Position numbers and translations under genes: made by a program. From assembly GCF_009380165.1 (NCBI RefSeq), contig NZ_WHUF01000002.1, positions 620,001-684,000 on the forward strand: a DNA stretch of 64,000 nt. The letters are read 5' to 3'. Below are positions 55,268-63,691 of this stretch, in pieces. How positions within the stretch are numbered: position 1 is the stretch's first letter; the number at the start of each line of letters is the position of its first letter. Source of the stretch: Rugamonas rivuli (GTDB taxonomy: Bacteria; Pseudomonadota; Gammaproteobacteria; Burkholderiales; Burkholderiaceae_D). The notes under the pieces are model-generated. The model saw only the letters and a list, made by a program, of their open reading frames with translations. It was not told the DNA's origin and made no database searches.

Positions 55268-55780
55268 TCAGGTCAGGTGATTGGGTAAGTCGGCAAACCA
55301 CGCGGCAAAACTGTCGGCGACCAGCGCGCGCTGGCCGTGGTCATGCCACACGCGAATGATCTGGCCGGACTTGCCGCCCGCAGCCGGGGACATATCCAGG
55401 CAATCGTGATCGCCACTGCCGTTGAAGGTGAGCGGTATCCAGTGCGGCGACCACCAAAGAGCGCGAACGCCGTGGTCTGGCTTCGCGTGCAGGTCGCGGA
55501 AATCCCCGTTTGCTGCCAGCTGCTGCCAGAGCGACCAGGTACGCGCTATACGCCTTGTCGACATGAATTCGCAGCCGGCAAACAGCCACGGCGCCTCCGG
55601 ATCCTGGCCGTCGTGTATGCGCAGGCATTCCTTCAGCTGCGTGGGCAAGGGTGTGCCCAGATGCTTTTCCAGTTGCCGCACTTGCTCGTCAGTGGCCGGT
55701 GCGTTCAAGCCTTGAAGCAAGTTGGGGTCTTTTCGCTGGAGCGCCTGTTCGAAGACGTGCCAGTCATGGGCTATGCTCAC
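55268..55780 (-). CDS. SMI1/KNR4 family protein, possible immunity protein
   Basis: A 170-residue protein if the GTG at 55780 is used; a TTG at 55819 would add 13 residues and no in-frame ATG exists nearby. The SMI1/KNR4 pattern is clear: LGTPLPTQLKECLRIHDGQD, then WIPLTFNGSGDHDCLDMSPA and GQIIRVWHDHGQRALVADSF. In bacteria this superfamily often provides immunity to nuclease toxins. It is the first gene of the operon and lies 11 bases before the HNH-like gene, which suits a guard-toxin relation. A general adaptor role is also possible. Confidence 0.75.
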   Translation of the reverse strand: MSIAHDWHVFEQALQRKDPNLLQGLNAPATDEQVRQLEKHLGTPLPTQLKECLRIHDGQDPEAPWLFAGCEFMSTRRIARTWSLWQQLAANGDFRDLHAKPDHGVRALWWSPHWIPLTFNGSGDHDCLDMSPAAGGKSGQIIRVWHDHGQRALVADSFAAWFADLPNHLT

Positions 55781-55935
55781 GGAGTGTTCCCGGTGGTAAT
55801 GATTAGTTTCGTGGTGCAATTTTACACGCCGAGCCGGGCGGAAAAATAACCAATTATCACGCCGGGAGAGGGCGTGTGAAGGCGCGCGTGTTTTCGACCA
55901 TGCGAAACAGGCCTGAGACTATGGTGCAAAAAGCA

Positions 55936-55964
55936 TTCTCAGCCTTCGGCAGAAGGCATATACT
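55936..55964 (+). promoter_or_regulatory. Candidate promoter for the S46 peptidase with internal hairpin
   Basis: TTCTCA (55936-55941) and TATACT (55959-55964) are separated by 17 bases. The spacer holds an inverted repeat, CCTTC-GGCA-GAAGG (55943-55956), which may be an operator. Confidence 0.45.
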
Positions 55965-55994
55965 GCCGCCAGAACTCAAACTGGGGCTTATATC

Positions 55995-58136
55995 TTGTTA
56001 AAATATCTCATTCTTCCAGCGGCGCTGATGGCCGCCACCGCGGCCCAGGCCGACGAAGGCCAATGGCAACCGTACCAGCTGCCGCAGCTGAAATCCGAAT
56101 TGAAGCGCATCGGCATCACCATCCCGGCCGAAAAACTGGCCGACCTGTCCAAGCATCCGATGAGCGCCATCGTTTCGCTGGGCGGCTGCTCGGCCTCGTT
56201 CGTGTCGGACGCCGGCCTGGTGGTGACGAACCACCATTGCGCCTACGGTGCGATCCAGCGCAACGCCACGCCGGAACACAACTACATCGTCGACGGCTAC
56301 CTGGCCAAGACCCGCGCCGAAGAGCTGCCGGGCGGCCCGAATACGCTGGTCTACGTGACCGACAAGGTGGAAAACGTCACCGAGCGCGTGCTCAAGGGCG
56401 TGAGCGACACCATGAGCGGCAAGCAGCGCCACGACGCCGTGGAAAAATCGATCAAGGCGCTGATCGCCGAATGCGAGAGCGACAAGATCTACCGCTGCTC
56501 GGTGCCGGCCTTCCACCGCGGCCTGGAGTACTACCGCATCCGCCAGATGATGATACGCGACGTGCGCCTGGTGTACGCGCCGGCCGACATGATCGGCAAC
56601 TTCGGCGGCGACATCGACAACTACGAATGGCCACGCCAGGGCGGCGACTACTCCTTCCTGCGCGCCTACGTCGGCAAGGACGGTCGCCCGGCCGATCCGT
56701 CGCCGGACAACGTGCCTTACCACTCGAAGGACTTCCTGGTGGTCTCCGCCGCCGGCCTGAAAAATGGCGATCCGGTGCTGCTGGCCGGCTACCCTGGCCG
56801 CACCAGCCGCTACAAGCTGCCGTCGGAAATCCGCGCCGCGCGCGACTCGGCTTATCCGGCCAAGGTGGCCGAGATCCAGGCCGACCTGGACGTGATCGCC
56901 GCCGCCACCAAGGGCAATCCTGCCGCCGCCGTGCGTTACGCCAGCGTCGACAAGAGCATGAACAACGTGATGAAGAAAACCCAGGGCCTGCTGGACGGCT
57001 TTGCGCGCAAGGACATCGCCGCCATCAAGGACGTGCAGGATGCGGAGTTCCGCGCCTGGTACAACAAGCAGGCGGGCGTGTCGAAAACCCTGCTGGCCGA
57101 ACTGGACGCCGTGATCGCCGCCGACCTGGCGCTGAGCGACGAGGAATTCGGCTACAGCGTCGCCACCACCGGCGACCTGCTGAAAAGCGGCAGCACGCTG
57201 TACCGCCTGGCGCGTGAAAGCGCCAAGCCGGACGCGGAACGCGAGACCGGCTACCAGCAGCGCGACCTGACCTTCATCAAGGCCCGCCTGAACCGCCTGG
57301 AGCAGTCCTACGTGGGCAGCGTCGACCAGGCGCGCTTCGTGGCCGCATTGCAGCGCTACGCCAAGCTGCCGAAGTCCATGCACGTCAACGGCATGGACGC
57401 GCTGCTGCCTGCCGTCGATACGGTGCCTGCGCTGTTCGCCAAGTCGGAACTGGGCGACACCGCCAAGCGCCTGGCGTGGGTGGGCAAGGACGCCGCCGCG
57501 ATTGCAGCATCCAACGACGCCTTCCTGCAGCTGGCCGTCAAGCTGGACGACGTGACCCAGCTGCTGAAGGAGCGCCGCAAGGAGTTGGACGGCAACCTGG
57601 AACGCGTGATCCCGCAATACATGCAGGCTGTGATCGCGTGGAAGAAATCGCAGGGCAAGCCGGTCTACCCGGATGCGAATTCGACGCTGCGCGTGACCTA
57701 CGGCACCGTGTCGCCTTACTCGCCGAAGGACGGCATCACCAAGGGCCCGTTCACCACGGTCGAAGGCATCGTCGAGAAGAACACCGGCAAGGATCCGTTC
57801 AACGCGCCGCAGAAGCTGCTGGATGCGATCAAGGCCAAGCGCTACGGCCAGTTCAAGGATCCTATCCTGGGCACGGTGCCGGTCGACTTCCTGACCAGCG
57901 CCGACACCACCGGCGGCAATTCCGGTTCGGCGGTGATGAACCGTAACGGCGAGTTGATCGGCCTGAATTTCGATTCGACCTACGAGTCCATCACCAAGGA
58001 CTGGTACTTCGACACCGCCATCACCCGCGCCATCCACATGGATATCCGCTACATGCTGTGGGTGATGGCCGAAGTGGACCACGCCGACAACGTGCTGAAG
58101 GAAATGACCATCAAGTATCCGGCCAAGTCCAAGTAA
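55995..58136 (+). CDS. S46 family dipeptidyl-peptidase
   Basis: A 713-residue exported serine peptidase starting with TTG, chosen because it alone gives the signal peptide MLKYLILPAALMAATAAQA. Catalytic elements of family S46 are visible: His80-His81 (TNHHCAYG), the Asp region GGDIDNYEWPR (residues 204-214) and Ser643 in TGGNSGSAVM. S46 enzymes (DPP7, DPP11) release dipeptides in the periplasm for peptide nutrition. The specificity-determining position after NFD is Ser rather than the Gly of DPP7 or the Arg of DPP11. Transcribed alone. Confidence 0.92.
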   Translation: MLKYLILPAALMAATAAQADEGQWQPYQLPQLKSELKRIGITIPAEKLADLSKHPMSAIVSLGGCSASFVSDAGLVVTNHHCAYGAIQRNATPEHNYIVDGYLAKTRAEELPGGPNTLVYVTDKVENVTERVLKGVSDTMSGKQRHDAVEKSIKALIAECESDKIYRCSVPAFHRGLEYYRIRQMMIRDVRLVYAPADMIGNFGGDIDNYEWPRQGGDYSFLRAYVGKDGRPADPSPDNVPYHSKDFLVVSAAGLKNGDPVLLAGYPGRTSRYKLPSEIRAARDSAYPAKVAEIQADLDVIAAATKGNPAAAVRYASVDKSMNNVMKKTQGLLDGFARKDIAAIKDVQDAEFRAWYNKQAGVSKTLLAELDAVIAADLALSDEEFGYSVATTGDLLKSGSTLYRLARESAKPDAERETGYQQRDLTFIKARLNRLEQSYVGSVDQARFVAALQRYAKLPKSMHVNGMDALLPAVDTVPALFAKSELGDTAKRLAWVGKDAAAIAASNDAFLQLAVKLDDVTQLLKERRKELDGNLERVIPQYMQAVIAWKKSQGKPVYPDANSTLRVTYGTVSPYSPKDGITKGPFTTVEGIVEKNTGKDPFNAPQKLLDAIKAKRYGQFKDPILGTVPVDFLTSADTTGGNSGSAVMNRNGELIGLNFDSTYESITKDWYFDTAITRAIHMDIRYMLWVMAEVDHADNVLKEMTIKYPAKSK

Positions 58137-58154
58137 GCCTGGACGATCCCGATG

Positions 58155-58217
58155 CAAAAAGCCCCGTGTGGCGTGCGACGATCTTGAGCGTCGCATGCGC
58201 ACACGGGGCTTTTTTTC
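58155..58217. terminator. Bidirectional terminator between S46 and the secreted unknown
   Basis: AGCCCCGTGTG pairs with CACACGGGGCT, with an inner TGCGACG/CGTCGCA stem, and runs of A before and T after. It can end transcription from both sides. Confidence 0.9.
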
Positions 58218-58227
58218 TTGTCCGTGC

Positions 58228-59217
58228 TTAGCGCGGATCCTGGCATTGGCGCGATGGATTGGCGATGCTGCATTGCCACAGCCAGTACACGTGGACCTGC
58301 TCGCTCAGGTTGGCCGTGAAGTTCACGACCGGCGAGGTCAGCGTCAGCGTGATGGCGTCGCCGCTCAGGTCATAAGGCGGTTCGTTGGTGCCCAGCACCG
58401 GCTTCAGGTTGGCGCCGCTGCCCAGCTTCAGCGTGATCTGGCTGTTGGAGATCAGGTAGGGCAGGTTGTTGGCGATGTATTGACCCAACGGGAAGCTGCC
58501 GCCTGGGTAGCTGACGACCTTGTCGGCCGGGATCAGGCGATTCAGGCCCACCAGCCAGTTCTGGTCGCGCTTGAAGAAGAAGTTCTGCGTGACGCCGGCC
58601 AGACCATTTTGCACGGCGCTGGCGATGCCGGCATCGACCTTGCCTTCGGCCTTGTTGATCAGGATGTCGCCGAGCACGGGCAGTATCCAGCTGAGGTTGG
58701 AATCGCAATCGGTGGAAGTGTTCAGGGTGCCGTTGATGCCGACCTTGGTGGGCGGGATCACGCCATCGGCCGTGCCGTACTGTGCGGTGACGGTGATGTT
58801 GTTGTAGTCGGTGGTGTTGGTGCAGCTGTAGTTGATCACGCCCCACTTGGTGCCGCTGAAGGACGAGGTGACACGATAGCTGAGGCCGGTCATGGTCGCG
58901 AACACCACGCCGTTCGCATCGGGACGCAAGGTGAGGGTGGGGGTGCCGGTGACGGTGCCTTTGCCGAAGGTCGCGCCATGTCCGTTGATGGCGGCGGCGG
59001 CGGCGGTGTTCAAGCCGCTTTCGATCTGGCGGGGTACGTTCTGCGCGTCGACAATCAGGGCGCCCAGCGTGCCGTTGCCCCAGGGTTGCGAGTACGACAG
59101 GCTGCCGCCGTTCACGCTGACGGTGGCGACGTTTTGTCCGGATACGACGCGGGGAATGAAGTCGGCGTGTGCTGCGCCGGCCGCCAGGGCTGCGGCGAGA
59201 AACAGGATTTTTCGCAT
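58228..59217 (-). CDS. Secreted protein of unknown function
   Basis: A 329-residue protein with a signal peptide (MRKILFLAAALAAGAAHA). The mature protein is mostly polar and beta-rich (SFSGTKWGVINYSCTNTT, SQITLKLGSGANLKPVLGTN), with four cysteines, two near each end of the mature region (YSCTNTT, STDCDSN, LWQCSIANPSRQCQD). I do not recognise it. It could be a surface or periplasmic protein. It has its own control region and shares a strong terminator with the S46 gene. Confidence 0.75.
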   Translation of the reverse strand: MRKILFLAAALAAGAAHADFIPRVVSGQNVATVSVNGGSLSYSQPWGNGTLGALIVDAQNVPRQIESGLNTAAAAAINGHGATFGKGTVTGTPTLTLRPDANGVVFATMTGLSYRVTSSFSGTKWGVINYSCTNTTDYNNITVTAQYGTADGVIPPTKVGINGTLNTSTDCDSNLSWILPVLGDILINKAEGKVDAGIASAVQNGLAGVTQNFFFKRDQNWLVGLNRLIPADKVVSYPGGSFPLGQYIANNLPYLISNSQITLKLGSGANLKPVLGTNEPPYDLSGDAITLTLTSPVVNFTANLSEQVHVYWLWQCSIANPSRQCQDPR

Positions 59218-59431
59218 TCTTAAGCTCCATATGGATTAAAAGGATGTTGCCAATTAATAATGACATATGGGTAATTTCAAATCAATAATAATGTTTGATT
59301 TGTAATGTTATGTTTTTAAAAAATGTACGGGCGGCGGCCTGTCAAATCTTGCTTATTCAGCTGAAAACTCGCATACTGCCGCGGCGATATTTCCCACCCT
59401 GGCGGCCCTGGCCGCGCTACCTCCTGAACCG

Positions 59432-60043
59432 ATGAACGATCCGCTTGTCCTGTTTGGCTTCGGCACTACGCCGCTTGAACTGCTCGGCTTTGTGCTGGCG
59501 GTGGGCACGGTGCTGTTCAACATCACCCAGCTGCACTGGGCCTGGTTGTTGTCGATCCTGTCGTCGGCGATTTACGGCGTGGTGTTCTACGACGCCAGGC
59601 TGTATGGCGACATGGCGCTGCAACTGGTGTTTATCGCGGTGTCGGTATGGGGCTGGAAGCAGTGGCTGAGCGGCGTGCCGAGCACGGCGGAATCGCTGCC
59701 CGTGACGCGGCTGGACCGCAACAGCGGCTGGCTGGCCGTCGGCGGCTGGCTGCTGGGTTTCGGGCTGCTGTGGTGGTTCCTGTCGCACTACACCGATACC
59801 GATGTGCCGATGGCCGATGGTTTCCTGACTGCCGGCAGCCTGCTGGGGCAGGTGCTGCTGTCGCGTAAAAAGCTGGAGAACTGGGTGGTATGGATCATCG
59901 TCGACGTGCTGTACGTGGCGCTGTACGTGCACAAACACCTGATGTTGACGGCGGTGCTGTATGCGGTGTTCGTCGCCATGGCGATGATCGGCCTGCGCGC
60001 CTGGAGCATGGACGGCAAGGATCGCCGCATGGTGCTGGAATGA
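59432..60043 (+). CDS. PnuC-family vitamin transporter, probably thiamine (PnuT)
   Basis: A 203-residue inner-membrane protein with seven predicted helices and the PnuC pattern: NITQLHWAWLLSILSSAIYG, YDARLYGDMALQLVFIAVSV, GWKQW, and ENWVVWIIVDVLYVALYVHK. PnuC proteins carry nicotinamide riboside, PnuT thiamine and PnuX riboflavin by facilitated diffusion with trapping by a kinase. The neighbouring TPP riboswitch-controlled receptor points to thiamine. The stop overlaps the kinase start as ATGA. Confidence 0.85.
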   Translation: MNDPLVLFGFGTTPLELLGFVLAVGTVLFNITQLHWAWLLSILSSAIYGVVFYDARLYGDMALQLVFIAVSVWGWKQWLSGVPSTAESLPVTRLDRNSGWLAVGGWLLGFGLLWWFLSHYTDTDVPMADGFLTAGSLLGQVLLSRKKLENWVVWIIVDVLYVALYVHKHLMLTAVLYAVFVAMAMIGLRAWSMDGKDRRMVLE

Positions 60044-60561
60044 GCGACGCGCCGCTGCGGGTGGCCGTACTGGGCACGACGTCGTCGGGCAAGTCGACGC
60101 TGGCCGCGGCGCTGGCCGAGCACTATCAAACGCTGTGGGTGCCGGAGTACCTGCGCGAATTCGTCGACACGGAAGAGCGGGTGCCGGTGGCGGAGGACCA
60201 GTTCCACATCGCCGCCACGCAGCGCGACCGCGAGGACGCGGCCGCGCCGCGCGCCCACAAGTATCTTTTTTGCGACACCGCGCCGTTGATGACGCTGGTG
60301 TACGGCCGCCATTATTTCGGCGGCTTCGACCGGCAACTGGCAGCGCTGGCGGCCACTCACCAGCAGGATTACGCCATCACGCTGGTGACGGCGCCGGACA
60401 TCCCGTGGGTGGAGGAAGGCCTGCACCGCGAATCCGAAGAGGTGAGCGTGATTATCGACCGCATGCTGCTGGACGAGCTGGCGGCGCGTGGGATACCCTA
60501 TCTGCTGGTATCCGGCGATCCGGCCGAACGACTATCCCAGGTGGAGCGGCATCTACGATGA
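60040..60561 (+). CDS. NadR-like P-loop kinase, possible thiamine kinase
   Basis: A 173-residue ATPase. A P-loop occupies residues about 12-20 (GTTSSGKST), and the YLREF, DTAPLMTLVYG and CDTAP segments resemble the ribosylnicotinamide kinase domain of NadR. Start ATG 60040 overlaps the pnuC stop. Phosphorylation traps the vitamin in the cell. With the thiamine context, it may phosphorylate thiamine rather than nicotinamide riboside. There is no NadR adenylyltransferase domain. Its stop overlaps the next start as ATGA. Confidence 0.78.
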   Translation: MSDAPLRVAVLGTTSSGKSTLAAALAEHYQTLWVPEYLREFVDTEERVPVAEDQFHIAATQRDREDAAAPRAHKYLFCDTAPLMTLVYGRHYFGGFDRQLAALAATHQQDYAITLVTAPDIPWVEEGLHRESEEVSVIIDRMLLDELAARGIPYLLVSGDPAERLSQVERHLR

Positions 60562-61283
60562 AAAAGCAGCTGGCGGCGATGTTGATGTGCGTATCCCCGC
60601 TGGCGCTGGCCGATACCGGCTACTACCTGGTCTCCACCTACGACGTGGAAGGCCAGCTCTCCCTCGACTACAAATACTGGAACGCCCACTACAAGGGCAG
60701 GACCGTGGCCGCGCCGGAAATCGGCATCGGCTACGGCGTCACGTCGCGCTGGTACACCGAGGTCTATGCCAAGTGGGTCAAGATGAACGGCGGCGCCGGC
60801 CAATGGGTGGAGACGGCGTGGCAGAACGACTACCTGCTGACGCAAGGCCAGTACGACTTCGACCTGGCGCTGCACACCAAGCTGGAAAAGGCGCGCGACA
60901 ACGCCGACGGCTACGCGCTCGAATGGGGACCGGTGCTGAAGACGGAAATCGGCCGCACGCAGTTCAACGCCAACCTGTTCTTCCAGCGCGACTATCGCGT
61001 GGCGCCGGGCGGCGGCGAGCATGCGATGGAGCTGACCTATCAGCTGCAGGTCAAGCACAACTGGAAGCCGTGGTTGCAGCCCGGCGTGCAGGCCTTCGGC
61101 GAGGTGGGGAAGTGGAATGACTGGCTGACATACCGGCAGCAGTCGCACCGTGCTGGGCCGGCGGTGTTCGGGCACCGCGATATCGGCCGGCAGGAGATCA
61201 AGTACGAATTCGCTTACCTGATCGGCAGGAACTCGGCGCGCGCAGCGAAGAGTTTTTCGATGCGCGCGCAGCTGATCTTTTAG
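60558..61283 (+). CDS. Outer-membrane beta-barrel-like protein in the thiamine cluster
   Basis: A 241-residue exported protein. The signal peptide (MKKQLAAMLMCVSPLALA) is followed by alternating polar and aromatic residues (LEWGPVLKTEIGRTQFNANL) and a C-terminal Phe (MRAQLIF), which fits a small outer-membrane barrel. It overlaps the kinase gene by four bases and the TonB receptor gene tail by four, from opposite strands. No family is recognised, but the tight coupling suggests a role in vitamin uptake. Confidence 0.68.
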   Translation: MKKQLAAMLMCVSPLALADTGYYLVSTYDVEGQLSLDYKYWNAHYKGRTVAAPEIGIGYGVTSRWYTEVYAKWVKMNGGAGQWVETAWQNDYLLTQGQYDFDLALHTKLEKARDNADGYALEWGPVLKTEIGRTQFNANLFFQRDYRVAPGGGEHAMELTYQLQVKHNWKPWLQPGVQAFGEVGKWNDWLTYRQQSHRAGPAVFGHRDIGRQEIKYEFAYLIGRNSARAAKSFSMRAQLIF

Positions 61284-63418
61284 AAGTCCATCTGGGCCGA
61301 CACGCGGAAGGTCCGCGTGGCGCCCGGCATCAGGTAGCCGCCCAGATCCGGCGTCACATCGCGCCAGTAGAACTTGTCGAACGCGTTGTCGACGCTGGCG
61401 CGCAGCGTGGTCTGCATGCCGGCGATGCGGGTGGCGTAGGCGCCGCCCAGGTTCATCACGTGGTAGGCCGGCACGAATACCTGGTTCTCCTTGTCGAACG
61501 CTTTCTTGCCCGAGTAGACCCAGTTGGCGTTGACCGACAGCCCGGCCACCTGCGGCACGGCGTAGTCGGCGTACACGGTCGACTTGAAGGCGGCGACGTT
61601 GGTGACGCGCTTGCCGTCCAGGTCAGCCTGGCCGGTGTCGCGCTGGCGCGTGTTGAGCGCGGTGGCCGATACGCCCACCGTCAGATCGCGCGAGGCGCGG
61701 CCGTTCAGGGCCATCTCCAGGCCGCGGTTCTGCGCCTGGCCGTTGCGCACAAAGTACTTCTGCGCGTCGGTGTATTCGAGGCCCTTGCGGATCTCGAACA
61801 GGGCGACGCTGGCGCTCAGGTCCGGATGGATGTCGGCCTTGACGCCCACTTCAACCTGTTTCGATTTGCCGGGCGCCAGTGCGAGGCCAGCGTTCTTGGT
61901 GCCGATGCCGGCGACGCCGCCGTGCTCCAGGCCCTGCGCGTACGAGGTGTAGACCGAGACGTTGGGGCGCAGGCTGTACACCAGCGCCACGTTCGGCAGC
62001 CAGAAGCCGATATCGGTGTGGGCGAACGGCAGCGTGACGTCGACGATTTCGTCGCGCTTGACCTGCACGTAGCGCGCGCCGGCGTGCAGCTTCAGTTGCT
62101 CGTTGAGGCTCAGGATGTCCTGTGCGAACAGGGCGCGTTCGTTGTCGCGGCGGCGTTCGGAGACCGGGCCGCTGGTGCCGCCTGCCGGCAGAACCATGAT
62201 CGGATGGTAGATGTTGCTGAACGCGGTGTGGTCCGGGTTGGCCTGCACGTACAGGTAGTCGCCCCATTTCTCGCTGTTCTTGAACAGCGATGCGCCGCCA
62301 GTGAAGGCGTGCGCGATCGAGCCGGTGGTGAATTTTCCCTGCACCAGCGCCTGCACGGTCAGCGGCGATTTCTTCTCGCCCAGGCTGACGTAGTCGTAGA
62401 CGTCGTAGTCGCCATTGCCGCAGAAGCCAGGGTACAGGCCTTGCGCGCCGCAGCCGTAAGGGAAGGCGGTGTAGTCGTCGCGCTTGAAGTTGTGTTGGTT
62501 GGCGCTGACGGTGGCGCTCCAGTCGGACGTGAACTTGTACTCGAAGCGGGCGCCGATATTGCTGCTGGTGGTTTCCACCGGACGGCTCCACGGCTGGTTG
62601 TTGAGCATGGTGTCGGCTGGGATGTTCGGCAGCGTCAGGTTGTTCAGCAGCTGGAAGCCGGGCGCGGTCACTTGCGATTTCTTCTGGTAGTCGGCGTCCA
62701 CTTGCAGCAGCGCCTGCGGCGAGATCTTCCAGTCGAAGGCGGCCGAGACGAACTTGCGGTTGCCGTCCGCGCCCTTGATGTAGGAGCGCAGGCGTTCGGC
62801 GGCGGCGTTGAAGCGGTAGCCGAAGCGGTTGTCTTCAAAGCGGCCGCCCAGGTCGACGGCGCCGTACAGCGTGCCGCGCTCGCGCTCTTCCAGCACCACG
62901 GTGCGCACCGGCGTATCGGTCGGGCGCTTGGTGACGTAGTTGACGATGCCGCCCGGCGCGGACACGCCGGCCTGCAGGCCGGACAGGCCTTTCAGCACTT
63001 CCAGGCGTTCCTTGTTTTCCAGCGGGATTTGCGTTTCGCCGGGGATGGCCATGCCGTCCTTGCGGTAGCTGGAGGAATTGTCCAGCTTGAAGCCGCGGAT
63101 GGAGAACTGCTCCGAGTAGCCGACCGCGTTGTAGGCGTCGCTCAGGCTGGCGTCGTATTTGGCGGCGTCGGTGGTGGAGCGGATTTGCAGGTCCAGCATC
63201 TGCTGCGAGCTCAGCACGCTGACCGAGGCCGGGGTTTCCAGCAGCGGCGCGTTGGAGAAGCCGGCCACGGAGGCGCGGCTGGCCTGCGTCTTGGCGCCGG
63301 TGATCACCACTTCGGGCAGGGCTTGCTCGGCGGCGGAGGTTTCAGCGACGGCGGCGCCTGGAAAAGCCTGTAACACCGCCATGGCGATGACGGAAACTGC
63401 AAATTTTGGTGTGGACAT
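61280..63418 (-). CDS. TonB-dependent receptor, probably for thiamine
   Basis: A 712-residue outer-membrane receptor. A signal peptide ends near AVA; PEVVITGAKTQASRASVAGF and the plug (ETPASVSVLSSQQMLDLQIR, LEVLKGLSGLQAGVSAPGG) match the TonB-dependent siderophore receptor profile. The 22-strand barrel ends in RTFRVSAQMDF. Sequence alone would be called a siderophore receptor. The TPP riboswitch directly upstream and the neighbouring PnuC-kinase genes point instead to thiamine or its precursors. The leader contains a hairpin that can pair with the ribosome site. Confidence 0.85.
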   Translation of the reverse strand: MSTPKFAVSVIAMAVLQAFPGAAVAETSAAEQALPEVVITGAKTQASRASVAGFSNAPLLETPASVSVLSSQQMLDLQIRSTTDAAKYDASLSDAYNAVGYSEQFSIRGFKLDNSSSYRKDGMAIPGETQIPLENKERLEVLKGLSGLQAGVSAPGGIVNYVTKRPTDTPVRTVVLEERERGTLYGAVDLGGRFEDNRFGYRFNAAAERLRSYIKGADGNRKFVSAAFDWKISPQALLQVDADYQKKSQVTAPGFQLLNNLTLPNIPADTMLNNQPWSRPVETTSSNIGARFEYKFTSDWSATVSANQHNFKRDDYTAFPYGCGAQGLYPGFCGNGDYDVYDYVSLGEKKSPLTVQALVQGKFTTGSIAHAFTGGASLFKNSEKWGDYLYVQANPDHTAFSNIYHPIMVLPAGGTSGPVSERRRDNERALFAQDILSLNEQLKLHAGARYVQVKRDEIVDVTLPFAHTDIGFWLPNVALVYSLRPNVSVYTSYAQGLEHGGVAGIGTKNAGLALAPGKSKQVEVGVKADIHPDLSASVALFEIRKGLEYTDAQKYFVRNGQAQNRGLEMALNGRASRDLTVGVSATALNTRQRDTGQADLDGKRVTNVAAFKSTVYADYAVPQVAGLSVNANWVYSGKKAFDKENQVFVPAYHVMNLGGAYATRIAGMQTTLRASVDNAFDKFYWRDVTPDLGGYLMPGATRTFRVSAQMDF

Positions 63419-63420
63419 AT

Positions 63421-63459
63421 GGACTCTCTACGTGTTCGGCTGGAGCCGCGAAGAGAGCC
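63421..63459 (-). promoter_or_regulatory. Possible Shine-Dalgarno-sequestering hairpin of the TPP riboswitch
   Basis: On the minus strand GGCTCTCT (63452-63459) can pair with AGAGAGTCC (63421-63429), which includes the only purine-rich ribosome site before the receptor ATG. This suits translational control by the riboswitch. Confidence 0.5.
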
Positions 63460-63492
63460 ATCAAAGGAGGGGAGAACTACTTTGCGCTTTCC

Positions 63493-63566
63493 TTCGCTGG
63501 CATTATCCAGATCAGGTACGAAGGGTATCTCTCACCCGGCAGCAAAGCTCCAGGACCCCTAGCGAG
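63493..63566 (-). promoter_or_regulatory. TPP (THI-box) riboswitch
   Basis: Read on the minus strand, the segment contains GGTGAGAGATACCCTT, then ACCTGATCTGGATAATGCCA and GCGAAGG, with AGGGGTCCTGG upstream. These are the conserved pieces of the thiamine pyrophosphate aptamer, in order and spacing. It lies about 75 bases before the TonB receptor start. Confidence 0.95.
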
Positions 63567-63691
63567 GCCGTAGTGTAGCACAGGCGCGGGCTGCGGTGCC
63601 GTGCGCCGCGTTCCGCGCCGCGCCGCTAAACTTGCGCTTTGCGCCGCAGGGCGCCAACGAAGCAGTCTCAGCTTTTATCGGAGGCGCCGTC

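Noticed and set aside
52966..55780. Ordinary polymorphic toxin with immunity gene
   Set aside because: No secretion signal or N-terminal delivery domain is present, the HNH-like part is N-terminal, and an additional membrane coiled-coil gene is coupled, so the simple label does not fit.
61280..63418. TonB receptor as a siderophore receptor
   Set aside because: Family profile fits, but the TPP riboswitch and PnuC-kinase neighbours point to thiamine; no Fur-box-like site was evident upstream.
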